Shown here piece by piece: positions 54,996 through 64,000 of a stretch of DNA of 64,000 bases. The notes beneath the pieces are model-generated. The model was not told the origin of the DNA. It worked only from the letters and a program-made list of their open reading frames with translations, and did not search any database. A program made the translations under genes and the position numbers. The stretch's first letter is position 1, and every line of letters begins with the position of its first letter. The stretch comes from Symsagittifera roscoffensis (Eukaryota > Xenacoelomorpha > Acoela > Convolutidae). Location: positions 33,270,369 through 33,334,368 of the forward strand of contig NC_087064.1 in the NCBI RefSeq assembly GCF_963678635.1, written 5' to 3'.

Positions 54996-57975
54996 ATGAG
55001 GTCAAAAACGATCCTCACAGTTCTGGCTCTGTCTTTTTTTGCGGTTTGTTCTGCGAGATTTGAAAATGCTACTGAAGCTGACGAAAACGAAGCTGTGCCT
55101 GGAGCCTACTGGTCGACATACAACAGTTCCATTGTCTTGAACGGAACATCAGCAGCAAATCTGTCTTTTGAACTTGGCTCGAGTAATTATACCACTGCCT
55201 ATGAGATCAAGAAAAAGAATATCATCGATATCGTAAGTTTGTATACCAAAAAATTGCAGCAATTCTTAACAAAAAACATAGTCTAAAAAGCAAAATACAG
55301 AAACGCAAAGATATATTTCCCAAAAAATTTTGCGGTGAATCTTCAACAAGAAAGCGGAAAAAGTGATGGACTTCATTCTTTTTTAAATGGGTGTGTAATT
55401 GCTGAATCTAGTAGTCGAATCTCTCCGTAATGTTTAATGTCAGCCTGTTTTTTTCACCAGGAGTCGGAATGGAGATTCGGAAGCACTCAAGACTTGACTG
55501 AAAACGACAGTCTGCTCAACAAAATATACCTGGAGCACAAAGCGAAACTGCTGGAAGAAGGCTTCGACAACGAGACCCTCTTTCGTCACTCCGAATACTT
55601 CACCACACGAAACTTCACGAATCGGCCGACCAACATGGTCTACGAGATCATCAGACGACTGCCGAAGGGTGCTCTGCTGCACGCACATCAGTCGGCAACT
55701 CACGACTTGAACAAATATCCAAAACTGTTGCTGAGCATCGAAGGGTGTAAGATATGCGAGGGCAGCGGCTCTTATAAGTTGCATTATTTCGATGAAGGAG
55801 GTTTGTTCAAACATTTAAACTCACTACCTCATTCTTCGTAAAACTTTTTAAAAAGATACTTGTTTTTTTTTCATATGCGCTTCTGACCTGTTTCGAGGAA
55901 CAGCTTTGACGAAATGTTTGATATAATAGTGCTTACTCTACGAGAAAGAACCCAAAGACAAAAATGGTCAGCCAATGTTTTGATCGTCATATTAGTCTAT
56001 TCTTAGTTCAAAAATAAGTTTTCACTCTGCTGGTACTGAGTCTGACTTGCTGTTTCGCTCCGTTGGAGCCAAACAATTCAGCGCAACTTTTTCTTCTGAA
56101 TCAGTGCTTTCTTAAATCACTTGTTTTAAACATTTCCTTTAAACTTACATTTAGTCCTGTATTTCACGGTGTCTTTTTGGAACGTTTTATTAATTTATCA
56201 ATTGGAGTCGGATTTTATGAAGAAATTTTTGTTCAATTTGGCTCATTTTATGGATTTCTTACACGATAATCAAGTAGTTCCATTTTGTATGTTTCAGTCA
56301 ACATGCCCAAAGGTAATCTGACATGTCGAAAGTGTCCCACTGAGAACGATACAGTTGCTTACGAGAAGGAACTGAAGACATTGACTGCCCAACTGAGCAT
56401 GTACGATGGGATCGACTACAGCAAGGAGACAATTCAGTTTATTTGGGAAGAGTTTGAGAAGAAGTTCGGACCCACCGGCGATGCTAAAGATGCGTTCCAT
56501 GTCTGGAAAGCAATGCTGGACTCCACTTTGGATCTGCTGGTCGAAGACAACATTCAATATGCCGAGTTCCGAACCGGGTTTGGTGACTTGATGCTCAAGA
56601 ATGGAACTGTAGTTCCTTATGACGAGGTTCTAGAGTATCTGGAGGAACGAATCGAGTTCTACAGTAACAAGTATCCCAGTTTTTACGGGATCAATTATGT
56701 CTTGTCAAAAGGACGTGTGGGTCTTTCGGATGAGAAGCTACGAAAAAAGTTGGAAGCAGCAGACAAGTATTTCAAGAGTTCTGATCTGATCCGAGGTTTC
56801 GATCTCGTCGGATCCGAAGAGAGCGGAAGGACACTTAAATCCGTGTTGCCCGTTTTGTTGGACTGGAGAAATGCTTCTCAGAGCACCATGCCATTTGTGT
56901 TGCACGCTGGAGAGACTCTCTGGACTGGCTTTGGGTCCGACGAGAATGTGATTGATGCAGTCATGTTGGGAACGAAAAGAATCGGTGAGTCAATGTTAAG
57001 CATCAGCAATGAGTGCAGAGAAAGTTGCAGGTCTTCTTATGAGGGCTTTATGAATATAAGGAGCGTACTTTTCTTGACGCCAAAAACCCCAAGTCGCCTT
57101 TAAAAAAGATTTGGGCTCAGTCGATGGAAATTTTCCTGATTTTAAGTAGCAAAAGTCGAGGGGAATTAACAAAGGCTTTGATGATTTGAGGACTTGAAGT
57201 AGTGACTGATTGAGTTCAAATTTAAGTTAAATTCAGTAGCGTGCCGAGGGGGGCGACCACCCCGCCCCTCAATTCTGGTTGCCAAACTTTTCCAAAGGGT
57301 CCCCCCCTTTGGTATAACTTAACGACATCCATTTTTGGCCGACCAACCTCTAAAGCTTTTTAAATGCACACCTTTGGCGCCAATATAACTATTTTTGAAT
57401 GGGAAGCGCTAGCCGAAAAACGCAATTTTTCGGTCAAAATTTTCCAAAAAGTGCCCAACAACGCCTTTTTGGCCTGTTTTTTGTTAGAAAAACTTGCCTG
57501 CGGCGCACGAAATAAAAAAATAGGGTCCATATAGTATTTTCGGAGAACTCGGAAAATAAAATTGGCAGACCTAAAAAAAGGTCGACAAAATTTTTTAATA
57601 TTTCCAAAAAACCGCCCCCCCCCCCATAAAAAATTCTGCGCACGCCATTGGTTAAATTGGTGCGTCTTTTCTGCTATACATTCCTTCATATCCAATTCGT
57701 TAATTGAGCTTTTGTTTTATTATATTTCTAAAACACTGATTTACAGGCCACGGATATGCCCTGGACGCCCATCCTTACGTGCTCGAATTGGTTAGGGAGA
57801 AAGAAATTGGACTGGAGCTGAACCCCATTTCTAACCAGGTGCTGGCACTTGTTGATGACATTAGAAACCACAGAAACAAGCGACTTCTGGACGTTGCCAA
57901 CAAGCCTGGACAGCTTTCGAGCAACCCACTCCGCTTCTCTGTAAACTCAGATGACTGCCTCATTCTAGGAACCAA
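54996..57975 (+). CDS. Secreted adenosine deaminase, ADA2/ADGF (CECR1-like), exons 1-4; 3' end missing
   Basis: Converts extracellular adenosine to inosine. Exons: 54996-55232, 55461-55800, 56298-56984 and 57747-57975; all introns are GT-AG and phases match, giving ~497 residues. A signal peptide is clear (MRSKTILTVLALSFFAVCSA), followed by several N-x-S/T sites. Catalytic motifs of the family are present: KGALLHAH with the zinc-binding HxH (exon 2), FVLHAGET with zinc His and catalytic Glu (exon 3), RIGHGYALDAHP spanning the exon 3/4 junction, and NSDDC with the Asp pair (exon 4). The usual C-terminal ~70 residues after the Asp pair are absent. Exon 4 ends in phase 2 at GTGAGT, and no matching exon is found before the gypsy element at 58378. 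No gene symbol is given because orthology among ADGF paralogues is unclear. Confidence 0.88.
57234..57650. mobile_element. hAT-type MITE in deaminase intron 3
   Basis: A 417 bp insertion with ends CAGTAGCGTGCC and (complement of right end) CAATGGCGTGCG, flanked by a perfect 8 bp duplication GTTAAATT at 57226-57233 and 57651-57658. Eight-base duplications and CA-ending inverted repeats are standard for hAT elements. It contains C/G homopolymer runs near both ends and no transposase. Confidence 0.85.
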
Positions 57976-58377
57976 GTGAGTTTATCTAGATACTTAAGCA
58001 TTGAAAGGCAACATAAAAAAAATAATTTCAGCTTAATATGAAATGAAATTTTGCCCGCCACCTAAGTTTTTGTTGAAAAAAATTAATAATACTTTGTCCA
58101 CCATTTTTTTACCCAATGAAGTAGAGTTCATTTTAATTCCAATATATGTTTCTAGAAAACGAGGAAAACATCAACTTCTGTTTTTGTTCATCACCGAACG
58201 GGGTTTTGTTGTTGTTAGATTATAGGATTCTAACATTGTCATGCCATTTATATAACATATCATGTTTATTAGTTGCATTCTTGCTGCAGTTATTGCAGTG
58301 GCATCAAGGTCGCCCACTAGCCGTGCTAAGCTATATCTCATGGTGCTAACACTTTTGTTCATCTGTCTGTCCAACTG
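57976..58377. other. Intron 4 start of the deaminase gene
   Basis: Follows the exon 4 donor. Acceptor-like sites (TTTCAG at 58031, TTGCAG at 58298) lead only to short frames with early stops and do not give the expected family C-terminus. The exon is therefore not seen here. Confidence 0.5.
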
Positions 58378-58588
58378 TGTTGAGATACAGACCTACTCTT
58401 ATTTGTTACGTTAGCTAACAAAACTTTTGTCCTTATCTACATTAAAACCTTTGATCATAAAAGGTCAACTCTCGATCGGATAAGATCCCTTATAAGTACG
58501 ATATTACTTATATACTACAGTTGTAGTTATTTAATTCAACTCCTCGATTTTACCGAGTTTTGTCAGTCCCTGAGTTCGGTAAATGTCA
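58378..58588 (+). repeat. Probable 5' LTR of the second gypsy element
   Basis: Candidate TGTTGAGATACAG...GTAAATGTCA, ~211 bp, starting TG and ending CA directly before the primer-binding site. The left boundary is a guess because the 3' LTR is out of the window. Confidence 0.5.
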
Positions 58589-58603
58589 TGGCGTAGCCAA
58601 CAG
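58589..58603 (+). other. Primer-binding site, second gypsy element
   Basis: TGGCGTAGCCAACAG follows the LTR's terminal CA, similar to the primer-binding site of the first gypsy family. Confidence 0.6.
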
Positions 58604-58620
58604 TTCCTGTATCAGATGAC

Positions 58621-59800
58621 ATGACGGACCTCGCTGGCTTACCCCCATTCTGGACGAAGCCATCTCTATCCCCACCTTATAGTTGGTATAGCTGGTTCGG
58701 TCAATTCAGCCTAGCACTAGGTATAAAGGACAATTTCAATGTCTCGGACATTCTTGTCGAGCCCGGCGACGTGCACGACGACCCCCCTCCCAGGCCAGAA
58801 TCTAGGCCCGACCCAGAGTCTCAACGAGAATTGGATGATCGCTTCCGCGGAGATGCCGTCGCACGACGAGGGGTGGAAGAAGCAAATGCCGAGAGGAGGA
58901 AGAAAGGCCCGCGAATCGGAATGAATTGGTTCTTTCATGAAGCAGAAGCAAGAACAAGATCAAGACTATTTTTGCCCTGGGAAATGAAGGCAGAAAGAAA
59001 CTGGTGCAAGTTTTTCCACATGCGGACCTCAACTGACTATCATTTAGAGAATTTTTCCAAAACTGTGTCTCGCTTTTAAGGTGGAAGTTAATGTCACCAT
59101 GGAACGCAATAAACTTTATAGTTCTTGGTACATGGAAGAGAACGAGTCATTTTTATCATTTCACTCAAGACTGTCGGCTCATGCGGCGTGCTGTATTGCG
59201 GCGTGTTGGACCGAACAGGGAGAACGCAGTTTGGTATGAGACCTGTTTATAGGACGTATCCGTGACTCGGACGTACAAAGTACAATAATTCGGAAAAATC
59301 CGGACGCCGCTGGAAACTTAAATTTAGCGTTGGAGCTGGAGAAAGGCGCATATACTTCAATGGAGTTCCACAAGATCTTAACCCACAATAAGAACGTTTC
59401 TTCTTTTTTCAGTTTGCCCAAAACAAAACAAGAGCCAACCTTCTCAGTTCAATCGCGTCGGGGTGGTGGTCAATCCTCTTCCCGCAAACAAAACGTACCG
59501 GACAAGAAAAGTCAAAACCCATCACGATTGTGTTATTTTTGCGGTAATTCGTATTCTCCGGAGCATTGAAAAAAGTGCCCGGCACGAGATGTAGAATGCC
59601 GTACATAGAAAAGGGACATTTTGCGAAAGTGTGTAACTCTAGTCGTCGAGTTAATCGTGTGGAAGAAAAGGAAGCGCAATCAAGCCTGGAAACGGAAATT
59701 GATCATATTGTCCTGGATCAAGACGATGACAGCGAACCTGTATATGTAATTCTCAGTATCCAACCGCGAAGTAAACGATCTTTACTTCAAATTTGATGCT
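58621..59800 (+). pseudogene. Gag remnant with zinc knuckles, second gypsy
   Basis: The first open piece (58621-59079) starts 18 bp after the primer-binding site with MTDLAGLPPFWTKPSL and SWFGQFSLALGIKDNF, a gypsy capsid start. It becomes Pro/Arg-rich, then loses frame. The open piece 59330-59569 ends with a zinc knuckle half (CYFCGNSYSPEH) at a stop codon. The second knuckle continues in another frame (IEKGHFAKVCNSSRR near 59600-59645). An acidic linker (LDQDDDSEPVYV) leads toward the protease. Confidence 0.75.
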
Positions 59801-60069
59801 TGGAACTGCTAAATTCTAACCGTGGTACACCCCGTAATTTGATTGTGATGTTACGTTCAAACGCAAAGTCATTCTATGCTACGGTAGACACAGGACGTCC
59901 GGTGTCTTTCTTAAATAAAAGGACAGCGGATGTGTTGCTTAGGCAAAATCCTAAATCACGTTTCATCAGTGTCCAAAACTTGTCTAACGGGACTTCGTAT
60001 GTGGACTATAACAAAAATTCCATTAAAATTTTCGGAAATCTGACGATACCTATCTCCTCTGGGGGATGA
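59800..60069 (+). pseudogene. Aspartic protease region, second gypsy
   Basis: The frame contains YATVDTGRPVSFLNKRTAD; DTG is the catalytic motif and is intact. It ends at a TGA after IPISSGG. In a working element it would cleave the gag-pol polyprotein. Confidence 0.75.
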
Positions 60070-60120
60070 AAAAATGATAACGCCACATTCCTAGTTTCAG
60101 AAAATAAAACAAGATGCTTA

Positions 60121-60927
60121 TTGGGGTTGGATCTGCAAGGCTCTATGGGCATAGATACCGTCCGAAGTAATCCACTTGAGTTGAAAACAGTACAAAATGT
60201 GGTGGAAAATTCAACCTCCGAACTGATTAAATCACATTTCGTCAAAAAGTTCTCGTTGTTGTTCACTCGGTTGGGCAGGTCTAATTCTCATCAAATACAC
60301 ACTACGATCATGGAGCCGCTGGTACCCAGACGAATAAAGAACATGAAGGTGCCAATCCACATTCAGGACCGCGTGTCGGAAGAATTAAAGGCATTGGTTA
60401 GAGATGGCCATATTACGAAGCTAGACAATTGCACTACAGATCATTTCATCAACCCATTGTCATTACAGCAGAAAGATGGATCGATTAAATTCGCAATGGA
60501 TGCTAAACCCCTCAACGCTCAAATATGGAAAAATAAGTATCAAATGCCAGATATTCAAGAACTAATCGATTCGGCAGCTCAGATCATTACTAGTGATGTC
60601 CCTGGTTCGGTATGGTTCAAATCTCTCGACTTAAAATACGCGTGCAGTCAAATAAAACTTTCGAAATTAACGAGTAGTCAATGTAACTTCAACATCATTT
60701 GCGGAGAGTCGACAGGAACATACAGATTCAACGCTGGGTTCTACGGGTTGACGGATATGCCGTCTGAGTTTCAAAAAGCGATGGATTTTACGCTGCAGGG
60801 AATTCCGGGGACTATTTGCTACTTGGATGACATTCTAGTGGTCTCGGAGGGGACGCTGTCACAACATACTGAAACTGTTCATAAAGTTCTCTCTAGGTTG
60901 GATGAGGAAGGTTTTGTCTCGCGTTGA
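60121..60927 (+). pseudogene. Reverse transcriptase, second gypsy
   Basis: A 268-codon open piece with the family's RT blocks in order: INPLSLQQKDGSIKFAMDAK, KNKYQMPDIQELI, WFKSLDLKYACSQIKL (catalytic Asp), STGTYRFNAGFYGLTDMPSE, FQKAMDF, and YLDDILVVSEG (the YxDD active site, here YLDD). It ends at TGA 60925-60927; the reading continues in the overlapping next frame. The catalytic residues look intact, so the domain itself may have been lost only recently. Confidence 0.8.
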
Positions 60928-61508
60928 AGTTGTCCACATGCGAGTTCGTAGTGGATAAGCTCGAATGGCTGGGTTTGGATATCCACTCATCTGGTTATTC
61001 AAAATTTTCCATGATTGAAGCAGTTCGCAATTTGAAGGCACCTAGAACACTTAAGCAACTCCGGTCTTTCATGGGAACCCTCAACAATTTCCAAAACTTT
61101 ATGCCTGGTTTACATAACCTCACGTGCGAATTTCGGGAATCTCTTAAGCTTTGTTATAAGAGGAAATTCGTTTGGAACGAACCTCAGGAGACGGTTTTAC
61201 AAAAACTTCTGGATCTCCTTGCAGAAATTACTAACTTGTTCCACTATCACCAGGCAAAGAAGACGCGCGTCAAATGTGACGCAACCCACAGCGGCTTGGG
61301 AGCATGTATGGAGCAAGAGACCGATGCAGGTTTGTGGGTACTTATTTCGTTTGCCTCACGCTTCCTTAATTCCGCGGAACTTAAATATAGTACTAATGAA
61401 CTTGAATTGTTAGCGGCGGTCTGGGCGTGCGAGCATTTCCGCACTTACCTATTAGGTCATAAATTCGAGATACTTACGGGCCATAAGGCCATCATTTCGG
61501 CCCTATGA
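60924..61508 (+). pseudogene. RT connection and RNase H, second gypsy
   Basis: Open piece of 194 codons: LEWLGLDIHSSGYS, LKQLRSFMGTLNNF, then RNase H KCDATHSGLGACMEQE (first catalytic Asp), STNELELLAAVWACEHF (catalytic Glu region) and ILTGHKAI. In the last, Gly replaces the expected Asp of TDHKA, so activity is doubtful. The sequence continues after a stop as 61505-61726 (DIRHVPGATLGMADYLSRN). Confidence 0.8.
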
Positions 61509-61726
61509 GAACAAAGAGGAAACAAACCATACTAGTCACGCTTAACACGCTGGCGGACAGGCTTCTAACGTTTGATTATGACATCAGGCACGTGCCTGGT
61601 GCTACTCTTGGTATGGCTGATTATCTTTCTCGAAATCCTACTTTTGACGCCCCCCCCCCTAGTTCCGTATACGATGAGTTATTTGTCATCAAAACCATAG
61701 AAAACTTCACTCAAGCGTGTAACTAA

Positions 61727-62400
61727 ATTAGGGCTGGCGCATGAATGCAGCCACCAGATCTCACCAACGGCACTTTTTTTTCTCATAAATCCACTGAGAA
61801 TTTAAATTTCGTCAAAAAGTCAGTTGGCATCGGTATTTACAGTGGAATGCAGCGAGAAGGCGAATTCTCAAACTCAATTACTCTCGACCAATCAGAGTCA
61901 CTCACTAGTGGTGAGTAAACGCCGGTAGGGGGCGATGATTTGCTATCGTATTGCTACAAGGACGTATGCAGTTGTCCTCCGCAAGGTGGAGTTAATTGTG
62001 TCTATAGCGATCTACACCAATCACAATTCAACGTGGTTTCACGTAAATGGACACCAATTAAGTGGAGCTCGTTGACGGAAAATATTAACCAATCACGTTC
62101 GTGCGTTCTTTCGTGCGTTCTTTCAGTGCGGGGGGCGCATGAATTTGACGGACGTGCTAAGCCAATCAGGAAAAAGATGCTCAAAAAGCACCAAAGCGCT
62201 AGAGGGCGATCGGTTGTATGATTCCGCGCTCAACCAATCAGACTCAAGATTGAAATTCACGCATCCTAAAGGCCAAAACAAGTCATTCTCAAAATCAGTT
62301 TTGCTCAGTTGTTACTCAAATTCAGTTGGCCAATCACACTCCGATTTGACTTCGCCTATCAACGACTCTGCGTTGCTGGATAAAACAGCGGTCTGAGAAA
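61727..62400 (+). repeat. CCAATCA-rich linker between RNase H and integrase
   Basis: CCAATCA/CCAATTA recurs at about 61890, 62018, 62054, 62089, 62162, 62234 and 62330. In translated frames this gives a recurring NQSxS/DQSxS pattern (LDQSES, LHQSQF, INQSRS, LNQSDS, VGQSHS). The reading frame is broken several times. No known domain. Confidence 0.5.
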
Positions 62401-62412
62401 ACTTCCTCGACT

Positions 62413-63890
62413 TTGTCGAAAACTTCGATGCGGCCCCAAACCTCAACTCACCTAACACCCCGGCTCCTACTATTGTGGAAATGGCTCCGGCCAACCCACC
62501 ACGCTCTCGCCCATTGCTCAGATACACCTGACTGCAGACCGTCAGCAATCATGCTCCGACGAATCGTCAGGGGCCTCCCAGAACTCCACTACAGTCAATT
62601 GCGAGTTTCATCGAGAAGTGTCGTCGCAAACCGGGCCCGTCAGCAGCGCGAGTCAAACCGGGCCCGTCAGCAGCGCAAGTCACAAGGAGTTTGTGCGATC
62701 AAGACGAAACCCTTCATCTCCCAAGATAAAAAAGAGATAGTAGGCCTTCCCAGCTTATTCGATGTTGAGCAGCTGGCAGAACTTACCGACGAAGATGAGT
62801 TTCTCGGGCCCATGAAGAGGGCAATCTTGGACAACGACGTTCGGTCCTTCTCGAAACAGGAGGTGTATATTTCGCAGTTTTGGCCAATAGCGTCTGTGGT
62901 GGATAACTGTATCCTAATCGACAACAAACTGGCAATACCCTTCAAGCTCCGTTCGGCGATCCTGCCCGTTTCCACCGATCTCACCCGGGGCAGCAAGTTA
63001 TGATAGAGGCGGAGGAGTATTTTTAGTGGCCCTACATGAATCGCCAGATCGTTGAAAAATGCCAGGGGTGCATGAAATGTACGAAGTTTGGTAAGAACGT
63101 GAAGCCATGTAAAACCTTTAATTCTTCGCTACCGCTCCCTCCCCTCTTTGCTCCTAACGATGAAGTACAGTTAGATTTTGCTGGACCGTTGCAGGATGGA
63201 AATTAATAAAGGTCTTCATCTTAGTCGCAGTTTACCGGTTCTCAAAATTCTAGTCCGCTTCACTTACAAAAAAAACAGGTTCCAAAAAAGTGGTCAAGTT
63301 TCTGGAGGCTTATATACGCAACCACGGCATACCAAAATCTATACGCACAGACCACGGATCCGGTTTTAAAAATACGTTGCTTAAGGAATTTTGCGAAAAC
63401 TTGGGAATCGATCAATTATTCTGTCCAGTTGGTGACCACCGTGGCTGTGGGCAGTGGAAAGGACTATCCAGACGAAAAAACGCAAAATTGAAAACAGATG
63501 CATTTAGCCTTCAGTTTAAAGGTCTCTATCATGTCCACACGATCTTGGATGACCTGAGAAAATCCAAGCATGGAATACTTAAGAAATCCCCTTTTGATGT
63601 TCACTTCGGTAGAAAACTGAAAACGGAATTTTCTTTGGCTAGGGATAAAATTCTTGCTAATGCTTCAGATCAAAGTTCTTTTGCGCGGAGTCCTTTGAAG
63701 CCGGAAGACCGACACAGTCAAGATTATAGCCTGGACAGAGTAAAAGTGGTGAAACGTGGTAACCACAGTCCAGGTGTGCCACTCCGCTTCAAGAAAATCG
63801 TCCCGGGCCAGAAGATAGCCGACACCAAGCAATACAAGGCCCATGAAGAACTTGCACTCGCTGCTAATAAATAGAGCCAGCTTAAACGCA
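62413..63890 (+). pseudogene. Integrase remnant, second gypsy
   Basis: The open piece 62413-63003 runs through a linker into LPSLFDVEQLAELTDEDEFL and ends at LTRGSKL, next to the zinc-binding region. Its Cys pair follows in another frame (CQGCMKC near 63061-63081). The first catalytic Asp fits LDFAGPL (63172-63192) and the second RTDHGSGF (63344-63367). The catalytic Glu position is not conserved: GQWKGLS occupies the usual G-x-V-E-R site. The open piece 63290-63874 covers the rest of the core and a C-terminal VKVVKRGNHSPGVPL. Inactive. Confidence 0.78.
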
Positions 63891-64000
63891 ATCTGAACGT
63901 GGAGACGGGACAAAACATGATGCGGGAACTCGGGTCACGCAATAATGAGATTGCTAATGCTCTAAAAACAGGCCTCAACAAAAGTACCCTGAGGTTTTAC

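Larger units (their letters stand above)
58378..64000 (+). mobile_element. Second gypsy-type LTR retrotransposon, 3' end outside the window
   Basis: LTR-like sequence, primer-binding site, gag, zinc knuckles, protease, RT, RNase H and integrase occur in the order typical of Ty3/gypsy on the plus strand. At least six frameshifts or stops are present. It is related to, but distinct from, the element at 25029-51645: the primer-binding site is TGGCGTAGCCAACAG instead of TGGCGCAGCCAGCAG. Codon preservation is better than in the first element, so it is probably younger. The 3' LTR is not in the window. Confidence 0.85.

Noticed and set aside
57360-57795. Open frames on both strands in deaminase intron 3
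   Set aside because: They fall within the hAT MITE, which is non-coding and shares its sequence with other copies lacking those frames.
58031-58060. TTTCAG followed by a short frame considered as the deaminase's last exon
   Set aside because: In the required phase it gives only a few residues before a stop and does not match the family's C-terminus.

Overview
This window is AT-rich animal (invertebrate metazoan) genomic DNA. It has spliced genes with GT-AG introns, a secreted ADA2/ADGF-type adenosine deaminase gene, and a dense mix of gypsy LTR retrotransposons, a Polinton/Maverick element, a Mutator-like transposon and hAT-type MITEs. I cannot fix the phylum. Most of the window is nested transposon debris around two host-type gene loci.

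Layout. 1-1356: a MITE with ~160 bp terminal inverted repeats. 1865-4114: a dead FLYWCH-MULE transposon with an 8 bp target duplication. About 4.1-26 kb: a tandem array of four ~5.7-6.1 kb units. Each unit has a non-coding block of degenerate ~80 bp repeats, then a 465-codon single-exon RING-finger gene, then a ~200 bp gypsy LTR with primer-binding site and gag remnants. RING copies 1, 2 and 4 are open; copy 3 has a stop codon and has lost two zinc ligands.

25029-51645: one gypsy element. Its 5' LTR is the one in unit 4 and its 3' LTR lies 26 kb away; both are flanked by GATT. It is split by a ~21.4 kb Polinton (27507-48929) with ~250 bp inverted repeats. The Polinton's minus-strand block holds decayed protease, capsid-family, small basic, structural, integrase and packaging-ATPase genes. 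Its plus-strand block holds two tandem, decayed copies of a protein-primed DNA polymerase B. A gypsy fragment lies between the two polymerase copies, so the duplication happened after the insertion. A lone copy of the Polinton end in unit 3, at the same gypsy position, shows that part of the array also duplicated after the Polinton inserted.

51.7-55 kb: MITE-rich, no gene recognised. 54996-57975: four exons of an ADA2/ADGF (CECR1-like) deaminase with signal peptide and all visible catalytic motifs; intron 3 carries a 417 bp hAT-type MITE. The last exon is not in the window: about 400 bp after exon 4 a second, degenerate gypsy element begins (58378-64000, 3' end outside the window).

How the parts relate: the host-type genes are the RING family (probable E3 ubiquitin ligases) and the deaminase. 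Everything else is mobile DNA whose nesting gives a relative history: gypsy insertion next to the RING gene, then Polinton insertion into gypsy, then tandem duplications and deletions.
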